This document shows positions 22,860 to 34,735 of a DNA stretch of 64,000 bases, piece by piece. Where the stretch lies: positions 558,001 to 622,000 of the forward strand of contig NAJO01000009.1 in NCBI GenBank assembly GCA_002077065.1, given 5' to 3'. The notes beneath the pieces are model-generated. The model worked only from the letters and a program-made list of their open reading frames with translations. It was not told the DNA's origin and did no database searches. The stretch comes from Cryoendolithus antarcticus. Lineage: Eukaryota > Ascomycota > Dothideomycetes > Cladosporiales > Cladosporiaceae. A program made the translations under genes and the position numbers. Within the stretch, counting starts at the first letter, position 1. Every line of letters starts with the position of its first letter.

Positions 22860-23793
22860 GGCTTAGCTGTTGCGATCATTCGCCTTCTGCCGTCAGCATG
22901 GCAGCCTTCATTGTACATGGGGCCGAGACTTCCCGCGTCATGTTCGAGATCACAGGGAGGGAAGGAGCAGAATCAATGTGAGAGAGAGTCTACTAAGAGC
23001 AGAGATGCGAGAAGGCTGGCCTCCAACGCACTTGGTGGCTGCGGCTGTGCATGAAACGCGATTGGATAAGCATCGTTACCCCTAGATCCCACATGCGAGC
23101 TCATAGACGGACCCTTCTGGGTGTTCCTGGTGAGCAATGACAGACCCATCGCACCGGTGTACTACATCGCACGCACACGCTTGCACAGTGTTGCAGACTC
23201 AAATGGCAGTGATGGGAGAAGGCCCTAGGGCATTGCTGATGTGGTGATTGCAAAGCTTGGCGCGACAAGGTTCCGGCCCTTCCGCAGCGGAAGAGCCCCA
23301 CTGCACGCACTGTGCTGATCCCTGTCGTCCTGTTGACTGCTCCCACGTCACGAGAAGGTATGCAGCTGATCGGAGTAAGGTATTGTCACTTACCTCTTTG
23401 TCTACTACGACGTACAGCTTTCATAGCGAAGTAGATTGCCTCCAGCACGATACGGTCTATCATTCCACCACCAGCGATCCTGGCCCCGGCTGTCGGCCAT
23501 ATAAATTGACGTTACACCCAGCCAAAGCTACACATTCGAAGACTGCCACACTGATCGGGACCGAAGCGCATTACTGAATTTGCACATCTGAAATCAGTCG
23601 TACGCATAGTGGCGTGTGCAGAGGATACGGGACGGCATACACTGTAGCAGAGGTCATTGGTCGAGAAGCAAGGCAAAAGCAGGCAACGCCTTGGGCCTGC
23701 ATCAGAGCACATCCGCAATTATCTCCACGCGCATACATTGCCATGTCAGGCACAGAAAGGCGGAGCGCATACTTTCCTTGAGCATCGGCGACC
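22860..23793. other. Divergent promoter region
   Basis: Separates the preceding minus-strand gene from the J-domain gene. Several short frames, none convincing. Confidence 0.4.
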
Positions 23794-26700
23794 ATGCCGA
23801 AGGCTTACGATGTCAAGCATAACTATTGTGAGCGACCCTTGTTGCTCGCACTGTGTTCGCCTACTGATACCTCTCCACAGATGCCGACCTCGAACTTGCA
23901 CCCACCGCAACTCTCGAAGAGGTGAAGAAGCAGTATCGCAAGCTTGCACTGTCGTATCACCCAGATCGCAACCCCGGCAAAGTGGAAGAATGTATACCCA
24001 AATTCCAGGCCATCCAGGCTGCGCACGAGATTCTCGGAGATGCAGTGCAGAAAACCAAATATGACACAGACAGGCGGAAGGTTAGCCTCTACCCGGGACT
24101 CAGCACAAATGCTACAGGCGGTGGTGCACCACGAGGCAACCCGTACGCAGCCACATCTGCATACCCACCTCCTCCGAGGCGAACACAGCCGAACCCATCG
24201 AGCCCGTATCCCAGCACACGACCGCAGCCGAATGCTGGCAGGCCTGCTGGAGCTGATCGTTTCTCGAGCTCCTCCACACGACCTGCGCCTACTACGAAGC
24301 AGGCAGATGCAGATGGAGGACGTGCCAACGCCTTTAGAGCGTGGCAGAACATGAATAATGCGCAACAACAGTCTTCGTCTGCTCCAGGTGTGCCACCTCG
24401 AGATTCACAGCAGAAGCGTCCCGTGCCCGAGCGACCAATGCCACCACCGCGGCAAGACACGGCGTTCCCAGGGAGCTTTCCACAAGCCAAAGGACCACCT
24501 ACGCCACCTGCAAGACCTACGCATGGCGACCGAGCGGAAGATCGTCGCTCAGCGTGGGCTGCATTCCAGAAAGCGGAGCCGAGCACGCCAGGCGTATCTC
24601 GAAGTGCGACTACAAGAGCGGCGAAGAAGGGAGGCTTCGACCCTAACGCGCCCGGTTCTGACGAACGAGCCGCGCCTAACAGCTCACACTATGCACACCG
24701 TCACCGATCAGCAGACTTCGGCCGTCCCACACAAGTCCCTCCTCCTCCACCAGGTCCACCACCATCAGGACCCACGTCTCCGACATCTCCTCACGCACAG
24801 CGTCCATTCGCAGATCCTCTGAGACCGTTCAGGAGTAGGACCATGGACGAGGATGTGCCTTATGCAGAAGCCAAACGGGAGCGCACGCCATACTCGTCGT
24901 TCATTGGTGAGAAGACTGACTTCTCTGGTGACATGCGTCGCTCTTACAGCACGCGCGATGCGACGAAGTTAGCTGCAGATGACAATGACCCCCGCGCTCG
25001 AAGTAGCAGTCCTCCCAGACCATCGACCACCGGCCAGCCGAATAAGGGACCATCTAAGCCACACTTCAGTGTCGGCAGCAACACGTCAAGTGAAGTCAGC
25101 TCGGACGAAGGTGCAGAGTCGTCTTCCGCACAAGAGACGAGCGACTCGGTTCCGCTCAGACATCGCCCGACGAGGGTACCCACATCACCCAGTAGACGCT
25201 TCAATGGCGCTTCCAATGCAACATCAGCATCGCCGCTGAACGGACCTGGACCTGGAAGCTCAGGCGCACCGCCGCAAAAGAGCGCCTCTAATATGTACGT
25301 TGGTGATGATTTCATACCTCATGCTTCTTCTCCGCGCTCTCATTTCAGCTCGCGTGACTGGGTTCGACAATGGTACGGCTCTGCTTCAACATGCGGAGCC
25401 GAGAACAATAGCAAAAGCTCTGTGCCATCCTGGGCAGTACCATCGACCGTCACGCCCACCGCACATTATTCTGAAGGCGCTCTGGAAAAGCCTTCAGGGC
25501 TGCCAAAAACCGCGGATCTGCTTGAGCTTATATATAAAGACCCTCTGCTGTGTACTGCCAGTGTCACAGAGCAGCGAGGCTATTTCTACCTGCGTGACAA
25601 CCTGCGCATAGCTTATGGTGCCCTACCCGAGAATCTGGATTTGGATGCGTTTCGCAAGCTCGCATCAACTGCGAAAGTCGGCATCTTGAGCAGTAATCCT
25701 GTCATTGACAGTGCAATGCGAGACATTCTTCCTTTACTCACCCCTGCAGATGCCCTCAAGATAGCGCAATATGCTGATGATCTCTCTTCGCGTGGCAGAT
25801 TTTCCTTCCCCGTCGATCACGCCACCTTTCAACCGACGACCAACGGCAAGAGCCGAAGTGAGGAGAACATCAATACGAAGTTCTCGTCGGAAGGATGGGA
25901 TGGGACGTTCTCGGGCACTGCAGACTACTTCGCAGCGCCTCGGGGGACAGGCTCGAGGAAGGGATCACCACTTAGCAGGAATGGTCAGAAGCCGAGCACG
26001 AGGGCTGCGACTGCACAGTACCCAAGTGCTCCGGGTGTCGCGACTAGCACCACGATGCCACCACCGCCACGACCTACTGTGTCTGCAGCGGACATTCCCA
26101 GGTCAGAGAACGATGGTTCTAAAGGTCAAGTGAAGTTTAGCGCAGAAGAGTGGCAGAAAACTTTCAGCGACTCATCGTGGAGCTGGCCGCCACCCCCGCC
26201 TAAGCCGCAGACGGGTGCACCTGACGGATCTTCGAAGTCCAAGCGGCCGAACAGAAAGTCAAGTCGAGGGAGCGCTAGAGGTGGGTTTGCCTCGAATGGC
26301 GAGAGTCAGCCAACAAGTGCAGGCGAAGCGAGTAACGGCAATGGTGCGACAGATCCGCCGACCTTCCACATGGAAGAGCCGGAGCCGATGGAAATCGACA
26401 ATGACGGCTCGCCCGCCACTGCGGCACCTACATCAGCGTCACAGCCTCGCGAGCCACGCCTTGTGTCTGTTCCAGTTCCAGCGTGGCGTGAGAGGGCGCA
26501 CCCTGCTCAGACCAACGGTCATCGCCGCAACGTCTCCTCCGGTACCCACAATCCAACTATCAAGACATCCCTCGACGACCTTGCACGCGTTGCACCCTTC
26601 AACAGTACAGCGTCATCTGCACCGCTCACAGACCTCAATCACCTTGCCGCCAGCCTTCCGTTCCCATCACAAGCTTCGACAACTCTGCCCACGAATCCGC

Positions 26701-27107
26701 AGAACCCACAGACACTGAAGACGCCTGTTGTCCCTATGCCACCCAAAGCCCCCACCCGCCTCAGCAAAGCAACGTGGCACCAATACTCCGCCAACTTCGC
26801 AGTCTACCTCCGCGCCTGGCACAGCTTCAACAACGCGATGCTCTCGCATTTCGCAGCCCGCGAGTTGCAGAATCAAGCCAGAATGAAAGGCGGAATGGCC
26901 TGGCTGGAGGCTAGTGGCGATGTCGTGGGAAGTGGGCAAGGAGCTGGTGGATGGGGCGAGTTCTCGAAGGGTGTCAGGGAGGATCGTGTCGTGAGGGAGG
27001 TGTGGAATGTGGGCGTCGAGAGATTCGGAGAGGCTGTGGGTGGGTTCGAGGAGTGTAGGGAGAAGGTCAGGAAGATTGGTGGGCTGGGGATGCTGGCCGA
27101 GAGGTGA
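23794..27107 (+). CDS. J-domain (DnaJ/Hsp40) protein with about 1000-residue disordered tail, 1086 aa
   Basis: Class C J-protein that should stimulate an Hsp70. An intron at 23828-23880 splits the Tyr codon in helix I; splicing yields MPKAYDVKHNYYADLELAPT, and HPD lies at residues 38-40 after QYRKLALSY. The J-domain continues to about residue 75 (AHEILGDAVQKTKYDTDRR). The rest is mostly Pro/Ser/Arg-rich and disordered, with two more ordered patches: residues about 540-620 (ADLLELIYKDPLLCTASVTE, RGYFYLRDNLRIAYGALPE) and the last about 110 residues (TWHQYSANFAVYLRAWHSFN onward, ending ECREKVRKIGGLGMLAER). Between them a K-F-S-x-E-x-W-x-x-T-F-S motif occurs twice. The client is unknown. The minus-strand frame at 26667-27311 is a shadow. 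Confidence 0.9.
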
Positions 27108-27842
27108 ATGCGTTGACGTGGAAGAGCACGAGACTTGGGCATGGGATGTATGAGCTTGGTGCTTGTACCGAAGACTCGTGCAAAGTGCCACGGAACATGA
27201 GATGGAAGTGGGATGTTGCGCACGCAGCAAGCTGTTCCACGCTCTGGTACTGGTCCCATGATACAGCGAGGCGTTGGCTTTGGAGTTCATGGCATAGATA
27301 CCACTCAGCATACTGGCGCTTGGAAGCAGCCACGCAAGAATAGACTATTGCGTTTTCTTCGAGGCGTTCACCATCTGGTGGTTGCAAGGTGGTGATCGCG
27401 AGTCATGCTTGCAAGGCGGTATTCCACACAGACTGTCTTGTGGATCCAGTGCGCAGCATCTAGGGTCGTGCAGCAACCAGCGCAATCTCTCGAGCTATTC
27501 ACGTCCAAGGCGAAGCGTGCGAGAGATTCATTCGCTGACACCGTGTCGCAGATACTGTCTAGGGCAAGGTATGAGACAGCCCTAGTTCTTGGCCATCGCT
27601 TGGCAGGCGCGTGCGGCTGGGCTGTGCAGGCTTGAATCTTCTACTTACGCTCTTCACCACGGGACGGACATGTCTGTGCTAGATGAACGGACATTCGAAG
27701 AGAGCATTTTTCAGTGTGTGGGGATGGTGGTGTTTCGTGGTACTCCATTACGGGTATGGAAGGACCGTGGTCGAGACAGGCGTGTTGATGCGGAGGCTGG
27801 GTCCGAGTTATGAAGAACTCCAGAGACAATGAGGGCAGGTAT
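27108..27842. other. Intergenic with one small doubtful ORF
   Basis: A 76-codon frame at 27405-27635 (+) starts MLARRYSTQTVLWIQ, is basic with spaced Arg, and resembles a mitochondrial presequence; it has no recognisable domain. It may be a small gene or chance. Nothing else seen. Confidence 0.3.
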
Positions 27843-29588
27843 ATGAACGGTAAGTATCTGCTCTCGACAAGGCGATTCGAGAGAAACACATTTCTTTGGC
27901 TTTGCAAGTTTGTTTCCTGCCTTCTCTACGCTCATTAGATACGGCTTGCTTTCCTTACTCGCTCCTTATATCAATACAGCTCGTAGAGAAGCATCGCTCG
28001 CCCGTCATGGTAGTCACGATATTACGGCCAGCGCCACCGCACTTCTACTCGTCACCGCTCTACAGCCAGTTCACGCCGCTATGCCCCAGGAGCTCCGCGA
28101 CCGCAAGCTGCCTGATTGCGACGCTACTACCTACGAAGATTGGGATACCCTCGAAGACAAAGGCATCTTCTGGAGAGACCTCGGCGCTGAAACATTCGCC
28201 GATGACTATATCGACTCACGCCCAGATGGTGACTACACCGACTGGGCTGCCAACATGCTGGAGGAGCTCATCCCGAAGTACTCCCAAGCAGACTTTGACT
28301 GCACTGACCCCGACGGCCTGTGCATCGTGAAGGCCTCGTGCGAGGACTTCAACGCAGTCGGTAAAGGCGGGCTGTACTATATGTACGAGTCAATGCAAAA
28401 CCTGCACGCCTTCAGCAAGGCTTACAAGACGAAGCTCAATGAAGCGGCGTTTGGGACTGCGCAGCAAGTGGGTAATATGGCGAAGGACCTCAAGTTGCCA
28501 GATGGCGAGGCAGACACTCCGCTCGATATTTTCGCCATCCTCAGCGGCGCAGCTAGTATCGGCAGTGCGTTGACGGCTGCAAATCCGCTCGTAGCAGGGG
28601 GTTTTGGCGTGATCAGCGGCGCTCTTGGAGCACTTGGACAATTCCAACTGAAGCCGTACGTATCGCGGTATCGATCTTCGAGCGTCATCGACTGACTCTA
28701 TCGTGCAGACAAACACCTCCTGATGTCGGAGCCGAGGCACGGGCGACGATCGATGGCATGGTAGGCGATGGCATTAAAGCCCTGCAGGATAACATCGGGA
28801 TCATAACATCATCTGTGTTTGGCAAGGTCGGCGCTAAGCAAGACGATATTCCCATGATCATGCGGACTGGTGGTGGCGCAAGGCACCCGGCTGTACAAGT
28901 CTTTGGGTGGGGTAACTCGGTCAAGGACCACGCCACAGAAGGTCTGACTGAGATCGTTGCGAAGCAGAAGGAGAAGACTGTAAGTCGTACCCTTTTGCTA
29001 TGAAGAAGTCACATCTTTCTCGATCGACGCTGATAGTGACAACAGGACCAAGCTCTGCTCTGGCAAATGGCCCGCCTATTCAAAAAAGTCTATATCGTCA
29101 TCCGCGACGATACCGCAGTCAAAAACTGCAACGGCAAAACCAAAGTCTGGGACGCCGACACCTCGCGCTGTCTAGACATGTTCTCCTGGAACGGCGTCAG
29201 CGGCTCCACATTGGGGGGTGCGAACGACATCATCGACATCTGGGGCGACTACGGCATGGATCCCCTCGCCACGATGCGGAATGCCGTTGACTGCTGGGAG
29301 GCCAGCGGCGGCAAAGTCGGCACCGTTCAGGTCAACGAAGTATGGAACACTGATATGGCGCCGCGGTGTTTCTTTGGGATGGAGGTTGTGAAAAGGAAGT
29401 GTACGGATGATGCTAAGGGGATGATGTGGATGGCTGGAGACTTCCCGGGGCAGGAGGGTATGAATGGGAAGAAGCTTTGGCCGGTGGAGAAGTGTTCAGC
29501 GAGGCAGGATAGGCAGGAGGGGGAGTGTGAGTATACTTGGAATGAGGGTGATGGGACGGAGAAGAGGGACGTGTATTCTTTCCGCTGA
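27843..29588 (+). CDS. Secreted protein with Gly/Ala-rich hydrophobic hairpin, about 498 aa, unknown
   Basis: Function unknown; it looks like a DUF-type fungal secreted family. Introns 28656-28708 and 28980-29045 are clear. The start is inferred: ATG 27843 with a 130-nt intron (27850-27979) gives MNARREASLARHG plus a hydrophobic signal segment (ITASATALLLVTALQPVHA) before AMPQELRDRKLPDCD; otherwise the ATG at 28081 would start the mature region. The mature part is acidic with many Cys (DCDATTYEDW, FDCTDPDGLCIVKASCEDF) and keeps a helix (LYYMYESMQNLHAFSKAYKTKL). A long non-polar stretch (IFAILSGAASIGSALTAANP, VAGGFGVISGALGALGQF) interrupts an otherwise soluble protein and resembles a helical hairpin that inserts in membranes. 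The C-terminal domain has further Cys (KNCNGKT, SRCLDMF, VDCWEASG, RCFFGM). Confidence 0.75.
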
Positions 29589-29783
29589 GATGATCTACCC
29601 AAGCTCCAAAAAGCAACATCTATCGTGGCTTTCGCAAGGGGTCGGTATGTGCAAATATACCCAAGTATTGGAGACGCTGAGTTCCAGGTCAACACATGGG
29701 GTACTATTCCTTGGAGGCGCAGCGGACGGCAGTAGTGGAGGGCAGGCATTGCCCTCGGAAGCCTCTTCCATACACACGCAGTG

Positions 29784-31769
29784 TCACTCTCCAAATCCCT
29801 CAAATCCGCCCTCTTCCTCCTCAGCCCTTTGCGTTCGTTCCCTGACGACACGGATCATCTCCTGCAACTCCATCTCCTCCACCCGCTCGCTCTCACTCAT
29901 TTTCCCGCTCCTTTCTTTCCCTCGCCGGACTTCCTTCTTCTCTCGCCGACCGTCTCGCAGAGCCTTGGCGTCTTTCTTCGCGCTCCAAGCCCGCTCGCCT
30001 CTGCGCCTCAGATCTGCAGCGGCGCCACCGGACTTGCTTGCGCTGTTGTGCTCGCCGCTAGCATAAGACGCGTTGAGAGCAAGGCGTTTGGCTTCCTTAG
30101 CTGGATTCGCATACGCCAGCGCCTCGAGATCAAACGTCTCTGGCATCTCAAGCCCCAAAGTCCGATTCTTCACCGCCTCAGGTAGATTCCGCTTCAGCTC
30201 TGGCATCTTCGGCCATCTGAGCAAACCCCAAGCTTTGCCCACATCTGCCCAGTCGATCTTCTTGATGTTGAAAAAGTCTGCAGGCAATGTTTTGCTGTAA
30301 GCTTGCACCCAGCTTACGAAAGCTTTCTGTGCACGATCGTGGAGTTCGCGTTTCTGCATTACAGCTTCGCGGATTTGAGCAGTCATTGCTTCGGCTTCGG
30401 AATCCGATATTGAGATCAAGGGAGCGTAGGACTCGAGTTTCGCGCCTTGCACGTCGAGGTACTTCATGTAATCTTCCGCGTTGCTCTCGTCGAAAATCGT
30501 GACCGCCATGCCGCGCTTGCCTGCTCGTCCGGAGCGACCGCAGCGGTGGATGAAGTCTTTGGGCTGGCTGGGGAGATCGAGCTGCACTACGAGATCGACG
30601 TCTGAGATGTCTATACCGCGTGCTAGGACATCTGTAGTGAGTAGGACGGCGGGCTCTGAGGCGTCTCGGAAGCGTTGGAGGTTCTTTGCTCGGATGTCGG
30701 CTTTGTGGTCGCCGTGCATTGGGTAGACCGAGACATTTAGCAGGGAGGGGAGGATGCGGTCCCAGTAGTCTACACCTGCTCGTGTCGAGACGTAGACGAT
30801 CGCTTTTTGTGCGCCTGATTGCTCGAGTATGCATTTTAGTGTCGGTAGCTTATGACTTGCTTTGCAAGTCACGTAGCACAGGCGAAGGCTCTCTGGTGTG
30901 CGTTTGTCAAGCGCGCCTGACTTGCTGCGCACCTTGGCGCTGATCTTGAATGGGTATCGCATGCCAACGCGCACGAGTTCATTGACCGCTTCTGACACAG
31001 ATGCGCTGAAAAGTCCAGTGCGACGCTCCTTCGGCACCACGTCGAGGATCTGCTGAAGATCGGCCTGAAAGTTAGGATCCAGTAGTCGGTCTGCTTCATC
31101 CAGTACTAGTAAATCAAACCAGTGACGTTTCAATTGTACTCGACTCGACTGGAGCACCTCGACTAGTCGCTTAGGTGTGGCAATGAGCACATTCGGATTC
31201 AGGTCGGAGAAGGCTGCCAGATCCTCTTGTAGCTTCATACGACCGCCAATGAGTAGCTGAGGGATGATATACGGTCCTGACGGAAGCGGAGGAGGGGGCT
31301 CGGCATCCTCATCGTCGCTCATAAGGGCATCTGCGGAGTTGCCTTGCTTCGATCGCAGATAGGCTGCTGAAGGCTGATGGAAGTTCAGCAAAGCTTTCAT
31401 GACATCGTAGATCTGTGACGCCAGTTCTTTGGTCGGTGCGACAACGATCGATCGAATGTAGCCTTTCTTGTTTGGTTCTTCGAGACGAAGTAGGCGTTCC
31501 ACAATTGGGATAAGGAAGCTAAGAGTTTTGCCACTTCCAGTCACCGCCTATGCATGCGATTAGCATTGATAGGTCGAGGCGAAGACACGAACACTCACTT
31601 CTACTACGAGATCCTTGTTGCCCATCAGGAGTGGTATGGCCATCGCCTGCACAGGGGTTGTCCGCGCAAAGCCGCTGCTTTTTGCAAAGTCTAGGATCCA
31701 CATTGACAATTCGGGCGTGAGCGCCTCGAACGACTTGGGCTGTTTCTTGACGGCATCATCAGTGGCCAT
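29784..31769 (-). CDS. SPB4: ATP-dependent rRNA helicase Spb4 (DEAD box), 644 aa
   Basis: Nucleolar DEAD-box helicase needed for 60S pre-ribosome and 27S pre-rRNA processing in yeast. One intron (31548-31598) joins ...MGNKDLVVE to AVTGSGKT. Motifs in order: Q-motif region (FEALTPELSMWILDFAKSSG, then FARTTPVQ), Walker A (TGSGKT, residues 60-65), PTKEL (Ia), TPKRL (Ib), DEAD (LVLDEADRLL), SAS (III), ARGID and HRCGRSGRAG (VI). The C-terminal DUF4217-type segment (KAFVSWVQAYSKTLPADFFN, then WGLLRWPKMPELKR) separates Spb4 from other DEAD-box proteins. A basic, coiled tail (DLRRRGERAWSAKKDAKALRDGRREKKEVRRGKE) follows. The acidic insert after the second motif (MSDDEDAEPPPPLP) is lineage specific. 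Length agrees with Spb4 orthologues. Confidence 0.95.
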
Positions 31770-32061
31770 GATGGTGTGTATGGCACGATGTAGGATGTGT
31801 TAGTTGCCACGGTCGATGCAGAGGTGGAGCACGAGGCCAACGCAAAAAGATCGAAGCTGGGCTTTACTTCAGATAAGGCACGTCCCGTTTCGGACCGTGC
31901 AGCCTCTTTAAAAGCTTGTCATATGCAAGACTCGGCATTGGGAAGGTCGCGAATCACGTCATCCGTTGAGAGGTATCACAATCAGCAACAGCGATGTAGT
32001 CCACATATTCGCTCTGCCGTCCTCATCACTGGCAGATAAACTCAAGGTCACTGTCGCTACC

Positions 32062-34314
32062 ATGTCGCCCGACCGAGGATCGCCCCGCCGCAGTTCCACC
32101 ACCTCCCACGTGTCCGAGTCGGACGAACCCTCACGTGCACCGTCTCACGAGATGCTGCACTCGGAACCATCCGAATGCTTCCTTGCCATCCGCTCGGAAC
32201 AATCACAATTCACCCTCCGCGCCCTTGTCCTCGGCCTGGTCATAGGTGTGCTGATAGCCTTCAGTAATACCTACTTTGGTCTCCAAACAGGATGGATTTC
32301 CGGGATGGCCATGCCGAGTGCGTTGATTGGCTTCGCATACTTCAAGGGATTGCGTGCGCTCATGAGCGGGCTTGGTGAGGGGTTCGGGAGGCTAGGGTGG
32401 GGAGAGGGCTTCAGTGAGGTGGAAAATGTACTTGTGCAGACAGTAGCAGGGAGTGTGGGGACCATGCCCTTGGGATGTGGGTTTGTTGGGGTGATCCCAG
32501 CACTTGAGTACTTACTCAAGCCCGGGGAGACGCCGAGGGAGATGGTAGCAGATCCGGATGTGATCAACGCGTTGGCCGTGGGCGACAAGACGGGCGGCTT
32601 CCAATTGCCGCTAAGCAAGCTTGTGCTGTGGGCGTTGGGCATCTGCTTTTTTGGCGTGGTATTTGCAGTGCCGTTGAGGAAGGAGGTGATCGTAAGAGAG
32701 AAGCTGAAGTTTCCGTCTGGCACGGCGACTGCTCTGATGATCAGTGTGCTACATGGCGGGGAGAAGGGCGAAGAGAAGAAAGATGCCGATCGTGAGGAGG
32801 ACGAGGAAGAGGGCAGAGCCCTCATCGACGAAAGTAATGGCGAAAGTGGCGGAACAAATGCTCACGAGCAGGCTATGAAGCAAGACTGGAAACGACAGAT
32901 ACGACTATTAACGACTTCCTTTGGCGTCAGCGGCGCATATACCCTAATTTCGTATTTCATTCCACAACTTCACGCATTGCCGATCTTCGGCACATATCTC
33001 TCCAATAAGTGGCTCTGGGAGCTCAATCCATCGCCGGCTTATGTTGGGCAAGGGATCATCATGGGTCCGGCCACAACGATACACATGCTGCTAGGAGCCA
33101 TTCTAGGCTGGGGAGTCCTTTCACCCCTGGCGAAGCATCAAGGCTGGGCAAGCGGCGACGTGGGAGACTGGAACACGGGCTCGAAGGGTTGGATTGTCTG
33201 GATTAGTTTGGCCATCATGCTGGCAGACGCAATCGTGAGTCTGGGCTGGCTGGTCTTACGCCCATCTATCTGGTACAGTCGCTATTATGGACCTCAGATC
33301 TTCCGTGGCGTCCGCGAGCACGGCCTCAAGGATTACCTTCTCAACCTCAGCAATCCTAAAATGCGCCGCTACAGTCCCGTGAACTTCTCGGACGATCCAC
33401 GAACGGCATCGAAACAAGCCAAGAGCGATAATTCGCCCGAGGAGGAAGAGCACGACGCCCCGCCCGAGCACCTTATCGGCGTCAAGACTACAGTAGTCGG
33501 CGCCATCCTCTCCCTCACGTTTTGCGTGGTCGCAGTCCGCATAGCCTTCAACGCCATCCTCTCGATACCCCTAACACTCTATGCTCTCGTCCTCGCTCTC
33601 CTGCTCTCGATCATGGGTGTCCGCGCCTTAGGCGAAACAGACCTCAATCCCGTCTCCGGCATCTCAAAGCTCACGCAACTCCTTTTTGCTTTCGTCACTC
33701 CGTCATCGAACCCAAATGCTGTGGTGATCAACCTTCTCGCCGGAGCAATCTCAGAAGCCGGCGCGTTGCAAGCTGGCGATCTCCTGCAGGATCTCAAGAC
33801 CGGCCATCTCCTCGGTGCAAGCCCGAAAGCGCAGTTCTGGGGTCAGTTGATCGGGAGTGCGGTAGGTGCGGTGGTCAGCGCCTGTGTCTACAAACTCTAC
33901 ACAGCTGTGTACACAATTCCCTCGGGCATGTTCCAAGTGCCTACAGCATACGTATGGGTCTTCACCGCGCGGCTAGTGACAGGATCTGGGCTGCCGCCTC
34001 ATGCGCCAACCTTTGCTGGTGGCGCTGCTGCTGTCTTTGCGGTGCTTACTATGGTGAGGATCTACGGCAATGCGAGAAAGGCATGGTGGGTCAGCTACGT
34101 GCCTGGTGGGATCGCCGTGGCGGTTGGGATGTACAACACTCCTAGCTTCACGCTCGCGAGGACTGCAGGCGGTGTGCTGGCTTGGTGGTGGACTACCTGG
34201 AAGGGTAGGGCGGAGACACCCGTGATTGTCCTGGCTAGCGGACTGATACTGGGAGAAGGGCTTTTCTCCATTGTGAATCTAGGGCTGGCTAGTGGGAGCG
34301 TGGGACATCTGTGA
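32062..34314 (+). CDS. OPT-family oligopeptide/metal-chelate transporter, 750 aa
   Basis: Polytopic membrane protein of the oligopeptide transporter superfamily. The length and the SGMAMPSALIGFAYFKGL and GMFQVPTAYVWVFTARLVTG segments are closer to the yellow-stripe-like branch of fungal OPTs than to the yeast OPT1 branch. It opens with a Ser/Pro-rich cytoplasmic tail, then TM1 (RALVLGLVIGVLIAFSNTYFGLQ). A long acidic cytosolic loop (GGEKGEEKKDADREEDEEEG) follows about residue 230. Family motifs such as REKLKFPSGTATA and NLLAGAISEAGALQAGDLLQ are intact. Single exon. The ATG at 32062 follows a 31-codon open stretch without an earlier ATG. Divergent from SPB4 across about 290 bp, so the two share a promoter region. 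Substrate (small peptides, siderophore or metal chelate) is unknown. Confidence 0.9.
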   Translation: MSPDRGSPRRSSTTSHVSESDEPSRAPSHEMLHSEPSECFLAIRSEQSQFTLRALVLGLVIGVLIAFSNTYFGLQTGWISGMAMPSALIGFAYFKGLRALMSGLGEGFGRLGWGEGFSEVENVLVQTVAGSVGTMPLGCGFVGVIPALEYLLKPGETPREMVADPDVINALAVGDKTGGFQLPLSKLVLWALGICFFGVVFAVPLRKEVIVREKLKFPSGTATALMISVLHGGEKGEEKKDADREEDEEEGRALIDESNGESGGTNAHEQAMKQDWKRQIRLLTTSFGVSGAYTLISYFIPQLHALPIFGTYLSNKWLWELNPSPAYVGQGIIMGPATTIHMLLGAILGWGVLSPLAKHQGWASGDVGDWNTGSKGWIVWISLAIMLADAIVSLGWLVLRPSIWYSRYYGPQIFRGVREHGLKDYLLNLSNPKMRRYSPVNFSDDPRTASKQAKSDNSPEEEEHDAPPEHLIGVKTTVVGAILSLTFCVVAVRIAFNAILSIPLTLYALVLALLLSIMGVRALGETDLNPVSGISKLTQLLFAFVTPSSNPNAVVINLLAGAISEAGALQAGDLLQDLKTGHLLGASPKAQFWGQLIGSAVGAVVSACVYKLYTAVYTIPSGMFQVPTAYVWVFTARLVTGSGLPPHAPTFAGGAAAVFAVLTMVRIYGNARKAWWVSYVPGGIAVAVGMYNTPSFTLARTAGGVLAWWWTTWKGRAETPVIVLASGLILGEGLFSIVNLGLASGSVGHL

Positions 34315-34735
34315 TAGTCGAAGTTTCGAGTCTCATGAGCCACTTAATTGTGCAGGACTGTCTCATACAGAGTATTCCACTGCTGATTCCAAGAGCTCAT
34401 ACCTTCTATGACAAAGCCACACCACGTGCTGTGCTTGTACACAAGTCTGGACGCTTTTGAGCTACTACAAGCGCACTCGTAACACTTAATGGATCGGTCG
34501 ACATCGGTGAGAGGGCCAGGACTTCTTAGCCTCTCTAAGTAAACGCGATTCTCTCGTAGACATAGCGTGATGAAACGCCACTGCCACGGACGAGTCGATA
34601 GGATCACAACCCGCGGTCCAAATTCTCGGAGCAGCAGAAATGATTGTCTTCGTTTGCAAGGTGCCACCAGATCTATCAGGAATTATGCGCTGGTCTACAG
34701 AGTTCAAAGCAAGCGTGCTCGGCACGCCGGCGACT
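34315..34735. other. Intergenic between convergent genes
   Basis: 420-bp shared 3' region. No gene seen. Confidence 0.45.

Noticed and set aside
26667..27311. 214-codon minus-strand frame at the end of the J-protein gene
   Set aside because: Antisense shadow; the plus-strand frame is a continuous gene with HPD and conserved end.
29464..30066. 200-codon plus-strand frame
   Set aside because: Mostly antisense to the lysine-rich SPB4 tail and overlapping the 3' end of the upstream secreted-protein gene; Ser/Phe/Leu-rich with no family features.
33522..34145. 207-codon plus-strand frame inside the OPT gene
   Set aside because: Out-of-frame reading of a well supported transporter.
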